Positions 24,680 to 34,329 are shown, numbered from the stretch's first letter. The stretch is 64,000 bases of DNA from Streptomyces sp. NBC_00247 (GCF_036188265.1 NZ_CP108093.1:4484001-4548000), one strand, 5' to 3'. Numbers and translations: made by a program. The notes: generated by a model from the letters alone, not told the origin.

Positions 24680-26137
24680 GTGGATGGTAATGAACCGGGC
24701 GCGAGCACGGGGCCGGAACACGGAACGGACGCGGATCCGGATCTTGCCGGCGGGACGGGAGCCCCGGCCGGCGTGACGGCGGACCGGGACACTCCGGTGG
24801 GTCCCGACGGCGGTTCTGACGGTACGGCACGGCCGCCGCGCGAGGCCGGACGGGCGGCCGCCGCACCCCTGGCCGCGTTCGCGTACACCGCCGCCGACGA
24901 GGAGAAACGGCGCGGGGTGCGCCGGATGAAGATCACCGCCACCGGGCTGCTCCTGCTGGTCGCCCTGGTGTACGTCCTCGCCACGTGGGCGAAGAACGCC
25001 CACGTGGGCGGCTGGCCCGGCTATGTCGCCGCCGCGGCCGAGGCGGGCATGGTGGGTGCGCTCGCCGACTGGTTCGCGGTGACGGCCCTCTTCCGTCGGC
25101 CGCTCGGACTGCCCATTCCGCACACCGCGATCATCCCGACCAAGAAGGACCAACTGGGGGCCTCGCTCGGCTCGTTCGTGGGCGAGAACTTCCTCTCCGC
25201 GGACGTGGTGCGCGGCCGGATCCACGCGCTGGGCGTCGGGGGGCGGGTCGGTGCCTGGCTCGCGGAGCCCGAGCACGCCGACCGGGTCACCGCCGAGCTG
25301 GCGACGGCGCTGCGCGGGGCGCTGAAGGTGCTGCGGGACGCCGATGTGCAGGCCATCGTGGGGGAGGCGATCACCCGGCGGGCCGACGCGGTGGAGATCG
25401 GCCCCGGGCTCGGGAAGATGCTGGAGAAGGTGGTGGCCGACGGCGGGCACCGCAGGGTCGTGGACCTGGTCTGCGTCCGGGCGCACGACTGGCTGGTTCT
25501 GCACGGTGACGCGGTGATGGACGCGGTGCAGGGCGGGGCGCCCGGCTGGACCCCGAGGTTCGTCGACAAGCGGGTGGGGGAGCGGGTCTACAAGGAGCTG
25601 CTGCGGTTCGTCACGGAGATGCGGGACATGCCGGGCCACCCGGCGCGCGACTCCATCGACTCGTTCCTGGCGGACTTCGCCGCCGACCTCCAGACGGACC
25701 GGGACACCCGGGAGCGGGTGGAGCGGCTGAAGTCGGAGATCCTGGGGCGTCGTGAGGTGCAGGACGTGATCGCCTCCGCCTGGTCCTCCGTACGCGCGAT
25801 GATCATCGCGGCGGCCGAGGACGAACGGAGCGAACTGCGGCTGCGGGCCCGGGCCTCGCTGATGTCACTGGGCGCCCGCCTTGCCACCGACCAGCGACTT
25901 CAGGCCAAGCTGGAGGGGTGGTTGGAGGATGCGGCGGCGTATGTCGTCACCACCTACCGCACCGAGATCACCTCGCTGATCAGCGACACCGTCGCGGGCT
26001 GGGACGCCGACCAGACGTCACGGAAGATCGAGGCCCACATCGGCCGCGACCTCCAGTTCATCCGGATCAACGGCACGGTGGTCGGCGCGCTCGCCGGACT
26101 CGCGATCTACACGGTGTCGAGGGCGCTGGGGGGCTGA
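24680..26137 (+). CDS. DUF445 family membrane protein
   Basis: A 485-residue protein. A 65-residue low-complexity acidic N-terminus is followed by a transmembrane helix (GLLLLVALVYVLATW) and the conserved DUF445 core: AAAEAGMVGALADWFAVTALFRRPLG, then IPHTAIIPTKKDQLG, a long helical periplasmic-like middle, and a final C-terminal helix (GALAGLAIYTVSRAL). The family is widespread in bacteria and called YjiN-like in E. coli; its function is unknown. GTG 24680 is the start that keeps the whole acidic head. Confidence 0.87.
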   Translation: MDGNEPGASTGPEHGTDADPDLAGGTGAPAGVTADRDTPVGPDGGSDGTARPPREAGRAAAAPLAAFAYTAADEEKRRGVRRMKITATGLLLLVALVYVLATWAKNAHVGGWPGYVAAAAEAGMVGALADWFAVTALFRRPLGLPIPHTAIIPTKKDQLGASLGSFVGENFLSADVVRGRIHALGVGGRVGAWLAEPEHADRVTAELATALRGALKVLRDADVQAIVGEAITRRADAVEIGPGLGKMLEKVVADGGHRRVVDLVCVRAHDWLVLHGDAVMDAVQGGAPGWTPRFVDKRVGERVYKELLRFVTEMRDMPGHPARDSIDSFLADFAADLQTDRDTRERVERLKSEILGRREVQDVIASAWSSVRAMIIAAAEDERSELRLRARASLMSLGARLATDQRLQAKLEGWLEDAAAYVVTTYRTEITSLISDTVAGWDADQTSRKIEAHIGRDLQFIRINGTVVGALAGLAIYTVSRALGG

Positions 26138-26221
26138 AGGCCGTCCCGGGCGGGTGTGCCGGGCGGGTGTTGTCGTGCTCCCGCCCGGCATCGGGGCGGC
26201 CTTCGGGCGCCCCGGGTGTGT

Positions 26222-26524
26222 TCAGGCCGCGCGGCGGGTGACCGCCCAGGACGCGGCGGCGACCCCGCCGGCGACGGTGAAGACGGCGGGCCAGGCACCG
26301 AGCTTCTTGGCCAGCACGTGCGAGCCGGCGAAGGCGGCGACGTACGCCGTGGTCAGCCCGGTGGCGGCGCGGGGGCCGGCCGTCCGGTTCCACTCGTAGG
26401 CGGCGACCGCCCCGGCGACGGCGAGCGCGGCGCCGCCCAGGGGCCGCTTCCGGGTCCACCGGGCCACCCCGTAACCGCCGACGAGCCCGCTCGCCGCCAC
26501 CGCCGCTGCCGGAATCTTCGCCAT
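26222..26524 (-). CDS. Small membrane protein, unknown function
   Basis: A 100-residue Ala/Gly-rich protein with four short hydrophobic stretches (AAAVAASGLVGGYGVA, AALAVAGAVAAYEW, GLTTAYVAAFAGSHVLA, AVFTVAGGVAAASWAV) separated by basic turns. It has no recognisable domain. The ATG at 26524 is preceded by GGAGGT on the minus strand at suitable distance, which decides the start. Confidence 0.65.
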   Translation of the reverse strand: MAKIPAAAVAASGLVGGYGVARWTRKRPLGGAALAVAGAVAAYEWNRTAGPRAATGLTTAYVAAFAGSHVLAKKLGAWPAVFTVAGGVAAASWAVTRRAA

Positions 26525-26601
26525 GGCAGCCACCTCCGCTTCCGTGTTGTCGTCCCGGTCCCCGTCGCGACGCGTTCCGCGCCGGGGGATTCCGAGGCTA
26601 A

Positions 26602-26919
26602 CCCGCCGATACGTGCCCGGACCACGGACCCCGGGGACACGGGGGTGCACAGGTCGCCCGGCGGCCGGCCGCCCGGCTCCCCGGTCCCGACGGCCCGCTC
26701 CGTACCGAACTCGTCGCGGGCCGGCTCGTCGCGGGCCGGCTCATCGGCCTCGGCGCCGCGCTGAGCCCGCACCCCGAGGGGGAAGGTTCCCGCACCGCCC
26801 CGGAGCGCCTCGTGGACCTCCACGCCCCGGAGCGCCTCGTGGACCTCCACGCCCCGGCGCTCCAAGTTCTGCTCACGGAGGCCGGGGCGGAGGGCGATCA
26901 GCCCGGATACGTGTCGTAG
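26602..26919 (+). pseudogene. Possible remnant of a coding sequence
   Basis: A 105-codon open stretch on the plus strand, with almost every codon ending in G or C, reading for example GPLRTELVAGRLVAGRLIG and APALQVLLTEAGAEGDQPG. It has no ATG or GTG near its open end: a stop (TAA, 26599-26601) comes directly before it, and the first usable GTG lies inside the duplicated unit. It contains two in-frame internal duplications and overlaps the 3' end of the opposite gene. This looks like the 3' part of a lost gene, but chance in high-GC DNA is possible. Confidence 0.3.
26797..26850 (+). repeat. 27-bp perfect direct repeat
   Basis: Two identical adjacent 27-bp units beginning GCCCCGGAGCGCC, plus a partial third start. 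A shorter 18-bp duplication (CTCGTCGCGGGCCGG) lies about 80 bp upstream. Both are multiples of three, in keeping with a present or former reading frame. Confidence 0.85.
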
Positions 26920-27350
26920 CAGTCGGGCACCGGGTAGTACAGCGCTTCCCACGTCAGAGCACCGATCACGCCGTCCTTCGGCAGCCCGTGGCACCCCTGG
27001 ATCCACTTGACCTTCGTCAAGGTCGCGGCCCCGAACTTCCCGTCCACCTCGAGCTTCGGCACCAGCCCGCCCCACACGTTGCTCAGGCACTGCGCCTGCT
27101 TCACCGCGGCTCCGCCGCTGCCGGACCGGAGCACCGGCCGGTTCGACGCCGAGGTGTACGCGCACCCGCCCGGCACGGCGGCCACGGTCGCAGCCGCCTC
27201 CGGCGAGGCCGCGGCGGCCCCGGGCGCGACGGCGAAGGCCCCCAGCGTCAGGGCGGCGGCGCCGGCGAGGCCGACGACACGGCTTCTCAAGGCCCTCGCG
27301 GGCTTCGGGGAGGTGAGGACGGGCGAGGAGGCGGTACGGGAGACGGTCAT
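26898..27350 (-). CDS. Secreted peptidoglycan-binding domain protein
   Basis: A 150-residue exported protein. A signal peptide covers about residues 1-47 (basic start, then VVGLAGAAALTLGAFAVA, cleavage near PGAAAAS). The mature part is one PG_binding_1-like module: RPVLRSGSGGAAVKQAQCLSN, VDGKFGAATLTKVKWIQGCHG and DGVIGALTWEAL. Four cysteines in the mature part could form two disulfides. Such single-module proteins bind cell-wall glycan or protect it; no catalytic domain is attached. The ATG at 27350 starts the signal peptide. Confidence 0.85.
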   Translation of the reverse strand: MTVSRTASSPVLTSPKPARALRSRVVGLAGAAALTLGAFAVAPGAAAASPEAAATVAAVPGGCAYTSASNRPVLRSGSGGAAVKQAQCLSNVWGGLVPKLEVDGKFGAATLTKVKWIQGCHGLPKDGVIGALTWEALYYPVPDCYDTYPG

Positions 27351-27735
27351 GCCGGAACCTCCGGTTCGGGGTACGACGGGCTCCGACGGGCCGGCCAGGT
27401 CCGGCCCGGCCCGCCTCGCTGGAGCGCGCACCGCGATCCGGACCGGGATGTCCCGGCGACGTCCCCTGCGGGATGTCCTGCGGAGCCGCGGCGGCCCGCG
27501 GTGCGTCCATCAACGTAACCACAGGTGAGCGCGGTGAGCAGGGCGTGCGGTGGGGCGTGCGGTGGGGCAGGGAGAGCGAGGGACCCGCCGGGGTGGTGCG
27601 CTGGGTCGCCGCGCGCGGTCCGGGGCGCGGGGTGGAGGTCTGGGGCGGGGCGGGGGCGGGGCGTTTCGAGGTGCGGGGGCCTCGGCCGTGCGTCCTGAGG
27701 GTGGTGTGGGGCCGAGGGGCGCAGGTGCGGGGGCC
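27351..27735. other. Intergenic region without a supported gene
   Basis: This 385-bp stretch has short G-rich direct repeats (GGGGCGTGCGGT twice near 27552 and GTGCGGGGGCCTC twice between 27670 and 27740). Open frames here have poor composition and no ribosome sites. The part next to 27350 should hold the promoter of the secreted protein. Confidence 0.5.
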
Positions 27736-28110
27736 TCACCAGACGAGGACGCCCCCGCCGATCGCCAGGGCCCGGTGGCAGGCGTCCGCGATGTTCGCCA
27801 GCCGGTCCCCGACCGACCGCAGGCTGTCCGGGGAGGCACCGCCCACCACGCCCCGTGCGATCAGGACGAGGTTCGCCCGCAGCAGCGCGCACTCGTCCAG
27901 CAGCTCGACGACCTCATCCGGCCGGGCGACGAGCCAGCCGTCGAGGACGCGGGGGAAGAGCCGCGCCCCCAGGGAACGTACCGCCGGGGAACCCCAGACC
28001 GACTCGCGCCAGGACTCCGTACCGGCCATGTCCGAGCTCCCGCCGGGAACGTCCTGTACCTGCGACTCGCCGTGCTCGTCCACCAGGAACACGTCCACGC
28101 TCAGGGTCAT
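27736..28110 (-). CDS. Conserved hypothetical protein, soluble
   Basis: A 124-residue protein starting MTLSVDVFLVDEHGESQVQD and ending in an amphipathic helical region (LLDECALLRANLVLIARGVV, SLRSVGDRLANIADACHRAL). I do not recognise the family. It lies 58 bp downstream of the S66 peptidase gene on the same strand, so the two may be co-transcribed. No signal, membrane segment or metal motif is seen. Confidence 0.65.
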   Translation of the reverse strand: MTLSVDVFLVDEHGESQVQDVPGGSSDMAGTESWRESVWGSPAVRSLGARLFPRVLDGWLVARPDEVVELLDECALLRANLVLIARGVVGGASPDSLRSVGDRLANIADACHRALAIGGGVLVW

Positions 28111-28168
28111 GACGGCAGTGCAGCACGTGAGCGGAAGCCGGAGCCACCGGGTTTCCCGGCGCGGTTCC

Positions 28169-29200
28169 TCAGACCAGGCTCTGGATCACCTCACTGCGGT
28201 CGGCCGTGTGGACGACCCGGGTCAGGGCTCCGTTCACGAACGGCATGTGCGGGTACACATGGCCGCACTCGACATCGGCGACGATCGGCACACCCAACGT
28301 GCCGAGGGCGTCCACCACTGCCTCGTACTGGGTCATGGTGGCGTCGTCGGGGGCCGAAGTGCGCCCGACGACAACGGCGTTGGCATGGTCGAAGAAGCCG
28401 TTGAGCCGCATGCCGTGGAGGTTGCGGCAGATGGTGAGCGCGTTGTCCTCACACGCCTCGACGTAGACCACGAGGCCCTCCGGAGCGTGGGCGCGCGCGA
28501 AGCCGCGCACGTCCAGATATGGGCTGCCGGCCAGGTTGCAGAGCGTCTCGACGCACCCCCCGACGAGCCGCCCCGTCACGTCCACGTCCCCCGTGCCGTC
28601 GTCGAGCCGGGTCCACCGGCCGTCCCTGTCGAGGCCGAGGTCCTGCTTCCCGGGATCAACGGTCCAGTCGTCCCAGCCGGGGGACCGGTAGCGCCCGGGC
28701 GAGGACTGGGTGAACCCGCTCCCGGACTCCAGCTCCACGATGTCGAGCCAGGAGAGCAGCCCCTCGGGTTTGAGATAGGGCGTGTCCATGAGGTTCGCAC
28801 CGTGCAGGGTCGCCGTGCCGGAAAGCAGCGTCAGCGGGGTGATGAGCGTGGCCATGTCCGAGTACCCGACCACCCACGTCGGTTCGGCCGCGGCGACCTC
28901 GTCCCAGTCGATCAGCGACACCAGGTCGATCGCCGTCTCCCCGCCCCACGGCGGCACCACGGCCCGGATACCGGGATCGGTCAGGAACGCCTGGAACTCG
29001 GCGGCGCGTTCACCCGCCGACGCACTGACATGCCGGGACCCGTCCATGCACGCCCCGACCACCACCTCGTACCCCCGTGCCTCGACCACCCGCACCGCGG
29101 CGTCGAGCCGCCCCCGGAGCCTCTCCGGGACACCGGACGAGGGAGAGGTGACGGCCACACGGTCACCGGGGCGGAGGGGGCGGGGGTATCGAATCGTCAT
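28169..29200 (-). CDS. S66-family peptidase (LD-carboxypeptidase/MccF-like)
   Basis: A 343-residue serine peptidase. RPLRPGDRVAVTSPSSGVP at the N-terminus, the nucleophile Ser114 in VVGYSDMATL, a candidate catalytic Glu in VYVEACED and His in ECGHVYPHMP match the Ser-Glu-His triad of family S66. One branch of the family (LdcA) trims L,D-bonds of recycled muropeptides; another (MccF) inactivates microcin C-like peptide-nucleotides and gives immunity. The sequence seems nearer the MccF-like group of Gram-positives, but I cannot decide. It marks the left border of the defence island. ATG 29200 begins exactly at the family N-terminus. Confidence 0.85.
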   Translation of the reverse strand: MTIRYPRPLRPGDRVAVTSPSSGVPERLRGRLDAAVRVVEARGYEVVVGACMDGSRHVSASAGERAAEFQAFLTDPGIRAVVPPWGGETAIDLVSLIDWDEVAAAEPTWVVGYSDMATLITPLTLLSGTATLHGANLMDTPYLKPEGLLSWLDIVELESGSGFTQSSPGRYRSPGWDDWTVDPGKQDLGLDRDGRWTRLDDGTGDVDVTGRLVGGCVETLCNLAGSPYLDVRGFARAHAPEGLVVYVEACEDNALTICRNLHGMRLNGFFDHANAVVVGRTSAPDDATMTQYEAVVDALGTLGVPIVADVECGHVYPHMPFVNGALTRVVHTADRSEVIQSLV

Positions 29201-29296
29201 GCGAGGACTCTGGCACGCGGCCCACGGCCGGTGCCAGGGAGTTTGCGGGTGGGCCGAGGACGCGAGCAACGCCCGCACGCCCGGCCCACCGGCGGA

Positions 29297-31114
29297 TCAG
29301 TCCTCCGTCGACCCGGCGAAGAAGCCCACGCCCGGATCCTCGGGCGTGCCGATCAAGAGAGCCCGGTCCAGGAGCCCGTTGTAGTGTTCACAGCTGGTTT
29401 CCGGCAGCAGGACGCAGGCGTGGCACGCCGCGAGGTTGATGCCTCCCACACCGCCGGCCTCGGACTCGACGCACAGGGGGTCGGCCGAGCACCACTGGGC
29501 GCGTTTCAGCGCCGACCGGAGCGTGGCGGCGAGTTTGTCCGGCTCGCCCTGGGCGACCAGGCCGCCGAGGCTGCCGGCGGAGTCGCTGGTGGCGGTCGAG
29601 ACGAGGAGACCGGCCATCGTGTCGTCCACGTACAGACGTTCGCGCAACGCCGCCGCCGGGTATCCGCCGTCCAGACTCCACTCGTTGATCAGCACGTGGG
29701 CCAGCGTGTGCAGCAGCACCATGCGGGGAGACGCCGGGGAATCGGGGACGGACTCGGGGTCCTTGCTACGTTCCCGCATCAGACGGAGATGGTTCGCACG
29801 CAGACGGTCGGCGCGCGCGGCGACCGCGGGGTTCCGGGCCCAGTCGTCGACACGCTGTTCGTCGAGGCGGAGGAAGACGCCCTCTCCCTGTACCTCCATG
29901 GCGGGAAGCCAGTCGGTCCGGGAGAGCGACAGTTCAGCCTCGTGCACGTCCGAATTGGTCTCGGGCGTGTCCACCCGGGAGAACGCCTTGAGGACCCTGA
30001 CCTCACGGAGACGCTTCACCAGCATCGGTCCGACCACGCCGTGCGGCTGCAGGACGGAGGCGGAGGACCGGGGCGGCTCGCAGACGAACTGCTCCTCGTG
30101 GTCGGTCTCGCTTTCGGGCTGCCCCACGATCAGTGTCTTGTACTCCTGTCGGCGCAACTCGTGGAACGCGTTGTCCTGCCCTTGGTCGGAATCGCCGTCC
30201 GGGCTTTCCGCGGCGATGAGGGCACGCACCGCTTCGACGGAGAACTCGTACTTCAACTCTATGGCGAGCACTCGCAGATAGAGCTCGATCGCGTCGTCGC
30301 TCAGAGTTCTGAGGCTGTCCATGTGCGGTTCGAGGCGGGACGCCTGTCCCGAACTGTGCGGCGGGATGGAAAGGGCCGTTTTCACGATCGGTTGCCAGAC
30401 GACGGAAGAACCGCGTTGGAGGGTACGGGGGCGTTCCGCGCAGGACTCGTCCGGCGCACCACCCAACCAGGGGCGTTTGCCCCGGCAGAGAACCTTGAGG
30501 TCGGCGAGCGCCGCCGAACGGAACGCGCCCTCCATCGACACCTCGGGAACGCCGCACGAGCAGGAGACGAGTATCGAGCGGAGCGACGCGGTCTTGCCGG
30601 TGCTGCGCAGGCGCATCTCCCCACCGCAGGGACCGGCGGCGGAGCCGTAACCGCGGTGGGCCCACTTCCAGTACGGGAAATCGTCGATGTGGCCTTGGGC
30701 GCATGCCATGACGAATCGGGACGGGACCAGTTCCTCGCCGCAGTCGCCGCACTCGTTCTTGCCGGGAGGAGAGTTGAAGCGCGCCACGGGCTGGAGGACG
30801 TTGCAGTTCGGGCATGAATGCCAGAGCGGGAAACGCCGGACGTGGACGCCGTCCCTGCTCGTGTCGTCGGACGCGGGCGGCAGTCTGAACGACTTCACGC
30901 CCAGCACCCGCTCGAGCCGATTCTCCCGGATGACGGGTGCCTCGGAAACGTTCCACGAGTCGATGCCGCTCACGATGAAGGACTCGTTGTCCACGGCGAC
31001 CAGTGAACCGACGCCGTACGTGGTGATCATCTGTGCGCGCCGGACCGACCCGCGACGGGGATAACTGCGCTCGGGGGCGCCGGCGGAGCGGCGGCGACGG
31101 GGCGGGGGTGTCAT
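29297..31114 (-). CDS. drmB: DrmB-like DUF1998 protein (DISARM-type)
   Basis: A 605-residue protein. It begins, after a basic stretch, with RRAQMITTYGVGSLVAVDN, the usual N-terminus of DrmB. A zinc cluster follows (HSCPNC ... CGDCGEELVPSRF, then CAQGHIDDFPYWKW and CSCGVPE). The C-terminus is DUF1998: LLHTLAHVLINEWSLDGGYP, CHACVLLPETSCEHYN and LLDRALLIG. In DISARM, DrmB works with the helicase DrmA on incoming phage DNA. Its ATG overlaps the stop of the DrmA-like gene (ATGA), so they are made together. It is last in the left arm; no DrmC (phospholipase D-type) gene follows. Confidence 0.88.
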   Translation of the reverse strand: MTPPPRRRRSAGAPERSYPRRGSVRRAQMITTYGVGSLVAVDNESFIVSGIDSWNVSEAPVIRENRLERVLGVKSFRLPPASDDTSRDGVHVRRFPLWHSCPNCNVLQPVARFNSPPGKNECGDCGEELVPSRFVMACAQGHIDDFPYWKWAHRGYGSAAGPCGGEMRLRSTGKTASLRSILVSCSCGVPEVSMEGAFRSAALADLKVLCRGKRPWLGGAPDESCAERPRTLQRGSSVVWQPIVKTALSIPPHSSGQASRLEPHMDSLRTLSDDAIELYLRVLAIELKYEFSVEAVRALIAAESPDGDSDQGQDNAFHELRRQEYKTLIVGQPESETDHEEQFVCEPPRSSASVLQPHGVVGPMLVKRLREVRVLKAFSRVDTPETNSDVHEAELSLSRTDWLPAMEVQGEGVFLRLDEQRVDDWARNPAVAARADRLRANHLRLMRERSKDPESVPDSPASPRMVLLHTLAHVLINEWSLDGGYPAAALRERLYVDDTMAGLLVSTATSDSAGSLGGLVAQGEPDKLAATLRSALKRAQWCSADPLCVESEAGGVGGINLAACHACVLLPETSCEHYNGLLDRALLIGTPEDPGVGFFAGSTED

Positions 31115-34100
31115 CGGGTGGCCTCCATGAACAGTCCTGACTCGGCGTCCACGTCGCGCAGGCTCCACAGCGTGGGCCAGGCGTCGCCGCGGGTGTCGTC
31201 GAAAGATTGCAGCAGGGAGGGGAGCCTATTGCCGCGTTTGGGCTCGTAGAGCAGCCCTCCGAGCTTCTCCGCGTCGTCCTCCCACAGGTCGAGGAACTCC
31301 TCGAGGGCGGCTTCCGTCGCCTTGTGCTCCTCGGGGGCGACGGAACGGACGCGATCCAGCAGGGGGAACGACACCTTCTCCTCCAACTCCGTCCGGAAGT
31401 CCGAGATCCGACCGGCCGCGTCGTTCGGACGGGCGGCGGGGATCAGGAGGCGGGCGAGCGCGACCACGACGGCGTGCAGCCCTCGTTCCCGGGCGCGGGA
31501 GGAGAACGGGGTCACGCTGGTCGACTCGACCTCGCGGTAGAGGGCGGAGTGGAAGTGCTGGAACGACTCGTAGTGCGAGCGGTCCCTGGAGCGCGACGAG
31601 TTGAGCATGACGGCGACGAGCCCCGGATGGCGTCGGCCGACCCTGCTGGTCGCCTGGATGTACTCGGCCGTCGTCTGCGGCTGCCCCATGACGGCCATGA
31701 GGCCCAGGCGGTCGACGTCGACGCCTACGGAGATCATGTTCGTCGCGAGCAGGACGTCCACGGTCTCCGGGTGCGGGCGCTTGAGTTCCACCTGCTTGAG
31801 GCGCTTGGGCACCTCGCTGGAATTGGCGCGGCTGGTCAGTTCCGTCTGCTCCGTCACCCGGCGCTGTTCGCACCCGTCACGGTCGGCCAGGTAGCCCAGG
31901 TGGGCATCGACGTCGTCGTGCACCTGCAGCTCGGCGGCGGCGAGGAGACGCAGGCTGTTGAAGTACCCGACGAGCGTCCAGTAGGCGTCCCGTACCTCCT
32001 CCGTGGTGTCCGCGTGGGCCGCGTGGTGGAGCAGAGCGGCGTACGTGCGGATGAGGAGGGTGGCTTGGCTCGTGCTGGGAGTGAGGAGCCCGACGTACTG
32101 GCGGCTCGCCTTCTCCTCCGGCGGGGTCTCCACGGCGAACCAGGAATCGCGGGCGTCGATTCCGGCTGGTGGGAACTGTGCCACCTCGCGGTCGAAGAGT
32201 TTCCTTCCCTGTTCGGACGCGCGGCGGATGGTGGCGGTGGAGGCGATGACCTTCGGGTGGTCGGACAGTACGTCCACGGCGGTCTCGTACAGGCCGGTGA
32301 GAGTGCCCAACGGGCCTGAAATCAGGTGGAGTTCGTCCTGGACGATCAGTTCGGGCGGCGGGGTGCCGTCCGGGCGGTCACGGTTGAACAGCGCAGCCGT
32401 CGCCTCCCGCCAAGGCATGGCGGCGAACTTGTCGACCGTGGCGATCACGAGGGTGGGGCGGGCGTCGTAGACGGACTCGTCGACCAGGTGGACGGGCAGT
32501 CCGTCGCGGAAGTCGCACGTGGCGTCCGGGCAGCGGACATGCATGCGCTTGGCCGGCTCGTCGACCTCGTACTGATGGGCGTCGAGGCGGGTGCCGCACC
32601 AGGGGCAGGCGTGGAGCTGGACGGGGTTCTTCTCCTGGAGGTCCTTTTCCTTGCGCAGCTCGCGCAGACTCTCCTCCGCCCCTGCCAACGTGTTGGGGGT
32701 GGCGGACTGGCCCACCCACATGCCGATGGAGAAGGGTTCGGTGCCCAGGGTCCCTTCCTCGATCCGGATGCGTTCCATGGCGCAGACGAGCGAGGCAGCA
32801 CGCTCGAACTGCTGCAGGGTGAGGAGGCGCAGGGTGTACCGCATCAGGACGGTCACCCCGCCGCCCAGCTCCGCGTGGCGCATGCGGCGGAGGAAGGCGG
32901 TGAACGCGATGAGACCGAGGTACGCCTCGGTCTTGCCACCGCCGGTGGGGAACCAGAGCAGGTCGGCGATCTGGCGGTCCGGATGCCCGCGGTCCACGAT
33001 CCCTTCGAGACAGAGCAGCATGAAGGAGATCTGGAAGGGCCGCCACCGCCCGGCGGTCTCGTCGGGGGATTCCTCCCGCCCCTTCCTCACCCACTCGCCC
33101 CTGGCCCGTTGCCGCGCCATCGCCAGGTTGGCGAGCCTGAAGGCCCGCATCGCGTCGGGGTTCGTCGCGAGTACATGGATGCCCCGGCACATCCGGCCCA
33201 GAGCTGTCTGGCAGGCGTCGAGTTGCACCTGTGCCGGCGCCGCGTGCGGGGTGCCGCGGAAGGCTTCGGCCTCCGTCTCCTTGCGCTCGATCCACGCCGC
33301 GTAGCCGGCCATCAGGTCGTCGAGTGCGGCCAGCACCTCCTTGTCGGGGCGGGTCGCCAGCTCGTACATCGTGAGGGGGGCGGTGTCGATCTCCTGATTG
33401 GAGTCGGTCAACAGCACTTCGTGCGCCGGCACGAACTCGGTCCGGATCGTACCGATCGCCGCGCGTGCGATGCCGGGCGCACCGATCGGAGGGGGCGTCC
33501 AGTCCCAATCGGCGGCGCAACCGTGGCCCACGGCGAACGTGGGAGCGTGCCGGTAGAGAAGTCTGCTGGTCACCACGTCCGGGTCGTCGGCACGGTGCAC
33601 GGCCGGCCGTTCCACGAAGGCGGGGACGGCGGACGGCGTCGTGACGGTGAGCCGCGGCTGGTAGAAGCAGAACGCGTCCTGCAACTCCCGCTCGCCGATT
33701 CGCCGCGTGTTGATCAGTGTGACGGTGACCGTCACGGTGCCGGACGCGGCCCGAGGCCGTACCAGGACATCGAGCCGCAGGCCCTCGTACAGGGGTGCGG
33801 GCCTGTGCCGCCGGGCATCGGTCACGTCGACGGTCACCGGGACGAGGTCCAGTTCCCGCCGCCGCCAGTGCTCCCGCTGCTCCGCGACCGTGCGGGCCTC
33901 GGCGCGTATCGGCGCCAGGGGGCGTCCCTCGGCGTCGACCGGGTCGTACGTCGCTGCCTCGACGTGGACGACGATGCTGCGGGACACGTCGGGATCGACG
34001 GCGAAGGTGATTCCCATCGACGCGGGGCGCCGGTCGGCGACGAGCGGCGCGGAGGCCTCCGGGGCGCCGTCCTCGACCTCCTTGCCCCGTCGGACGACGG

Positions 34101-34329
34101 GGCTGTCGTCCAGCCCGTCGTTCTCCGCGGCATCACCCTCCAGGGCCTTCGCCGCGGCGGTGTCGGACGGCCGAGGAAAGAGGACCCCGATCGGATACGT
34201 CGTCATGGGCGGGTCCTGCGTGAGTACCTCGTCGGGGGCTCCCGGACCGAGGAGGTCTCTGCGGAGCTGTGCGACGAGTCCGTCGCGCACCCGGTAGTGG
34301 GCGGCATGCTCGCCCGTTCGGTCGGTCAT
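31111..34329 (-). CDS. drmA: DrmA-like SF2 helicase (DISARM-type)
   Basis: A 1,072-residue helicase. Residues 17-54 (LVAQLRRDLLGPGAPDEVL, TYPIGVLFPR) are the typical DrmA opening, followed by a large beta-rich N-terminal region. The helicase core has Walker A PTGGGKT (461-467), a zinc-type CPWCGT...C..C insertion (575-605), the DExH box QDELHLI (664-670), ASTAT (696-700), and motifs V-VI in SVGVDVDRLG and EYIQATSRVGRRHPG. DrmA pairs with DrmB in DISARM phage defence. ATGA overlaps join it to both neighbours. The standard DISARM partners (DrmD, DrmE or DrmC) are absent; other ATPases take their place. Confidence 0.88.
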   Translation of the reverse strand: MTDRTGEHAAHYRVRDGLVAQLRRDLLGPGAPDEVLTQDPPMTTYPIGVLFPRPSDTAAAKALEGDAAENDGLDDSPVVRRGKEVEDGAPEASAPLVADRRPASMGITFAVDPDVSRSIVVHVEAATYDPVDAEGRPLAPIRAEARTVAEQREHWRRRELDLVPVTVDVTDARRHRPAPLYEGLRLDVLVRPRAASGTVTVTVTLINTRRIGERELQDAFCFYQPRLTVTTPSAVPAFVERPAVHRADDPDVVTSRLLYRHAPTFAVGHGCAADWDWTPPPIGAPGIARAAIGTIRTEFVPAHEVLLTDSNQEIDTAPLTMYELATRPDKEVLAALDDLMAGYAAWIERKETEAEAFRGTPHAAPAQVQLDACQTALGRMCRGIHVLATNPDAMRAFRLANLAMARQRARGEWVRKGREESPDETAGRWRPFQISFMLLCLEGIVDRGHPDRQIADLLWFPTGGGKTEAYLGLIAFTAFLRRMRHAELGGGVTVLMRYTLRLLTLQQFERAASLVCAMERIRIEEGTLGTEPFSIGMWVGQSATPNTLAGAEESLRELRKEKDLQEKNPVQLHACPWCGTRLDAHQYEVDEPAKRMHVRCPDATCDFRDGLPVHLVDESVYDARPTLVIATVDKFAAMPWREATAALFNRDRPDGTPPPELIVQDELHLISGPLGTLTGLYETAVDVLSDHPKVIASTATIRRASEQGRKLFDREVAQFPPAGIDARDSWFAVETPPEEKASRQYVGLLTPSTSQATLLIRTYAALLHHAAHADTTEEVRDAYWTLVGYFNSLRLLAAAELQVHDDVDAHLGYLADRDGCEQRRVTEQTELTSRANSSEVPKRLKQVELKRPHPETVDVLLATNMISVGVDVDRLGLMAVMGQPQTTAEYIQATSRVGRRHPGLVAVMLNSSRSRDRSHYESFQHFHSALYREVESTSVTPFSSRARERGLHAVVVALARLLIPAARPNDAAGRISDFRTELEEKVSFPLLDRVRSVAPEEHKATEAALEEFLDLWEDDAEKLGGLLYEPKRGNRLPSLLQSFDDTRGDAWPTLWSLRDVDAESGLFMEATR

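Noticed and set aside
27473..30817. A 1,114-codon open frame on the plus strand
   Set aside because: It runs antisense through the S66 and DrmB-like genes, which have clear family motifs; long antisense frames are expected in DNA of this composition.
29297..34329. Calling the locus a standard class 1 or class 2 DISARM
   Set aside because: DrmA and DrmB are recognisable, but DrmC and either DrmD or DrmE are absent and other ATPases take their place.
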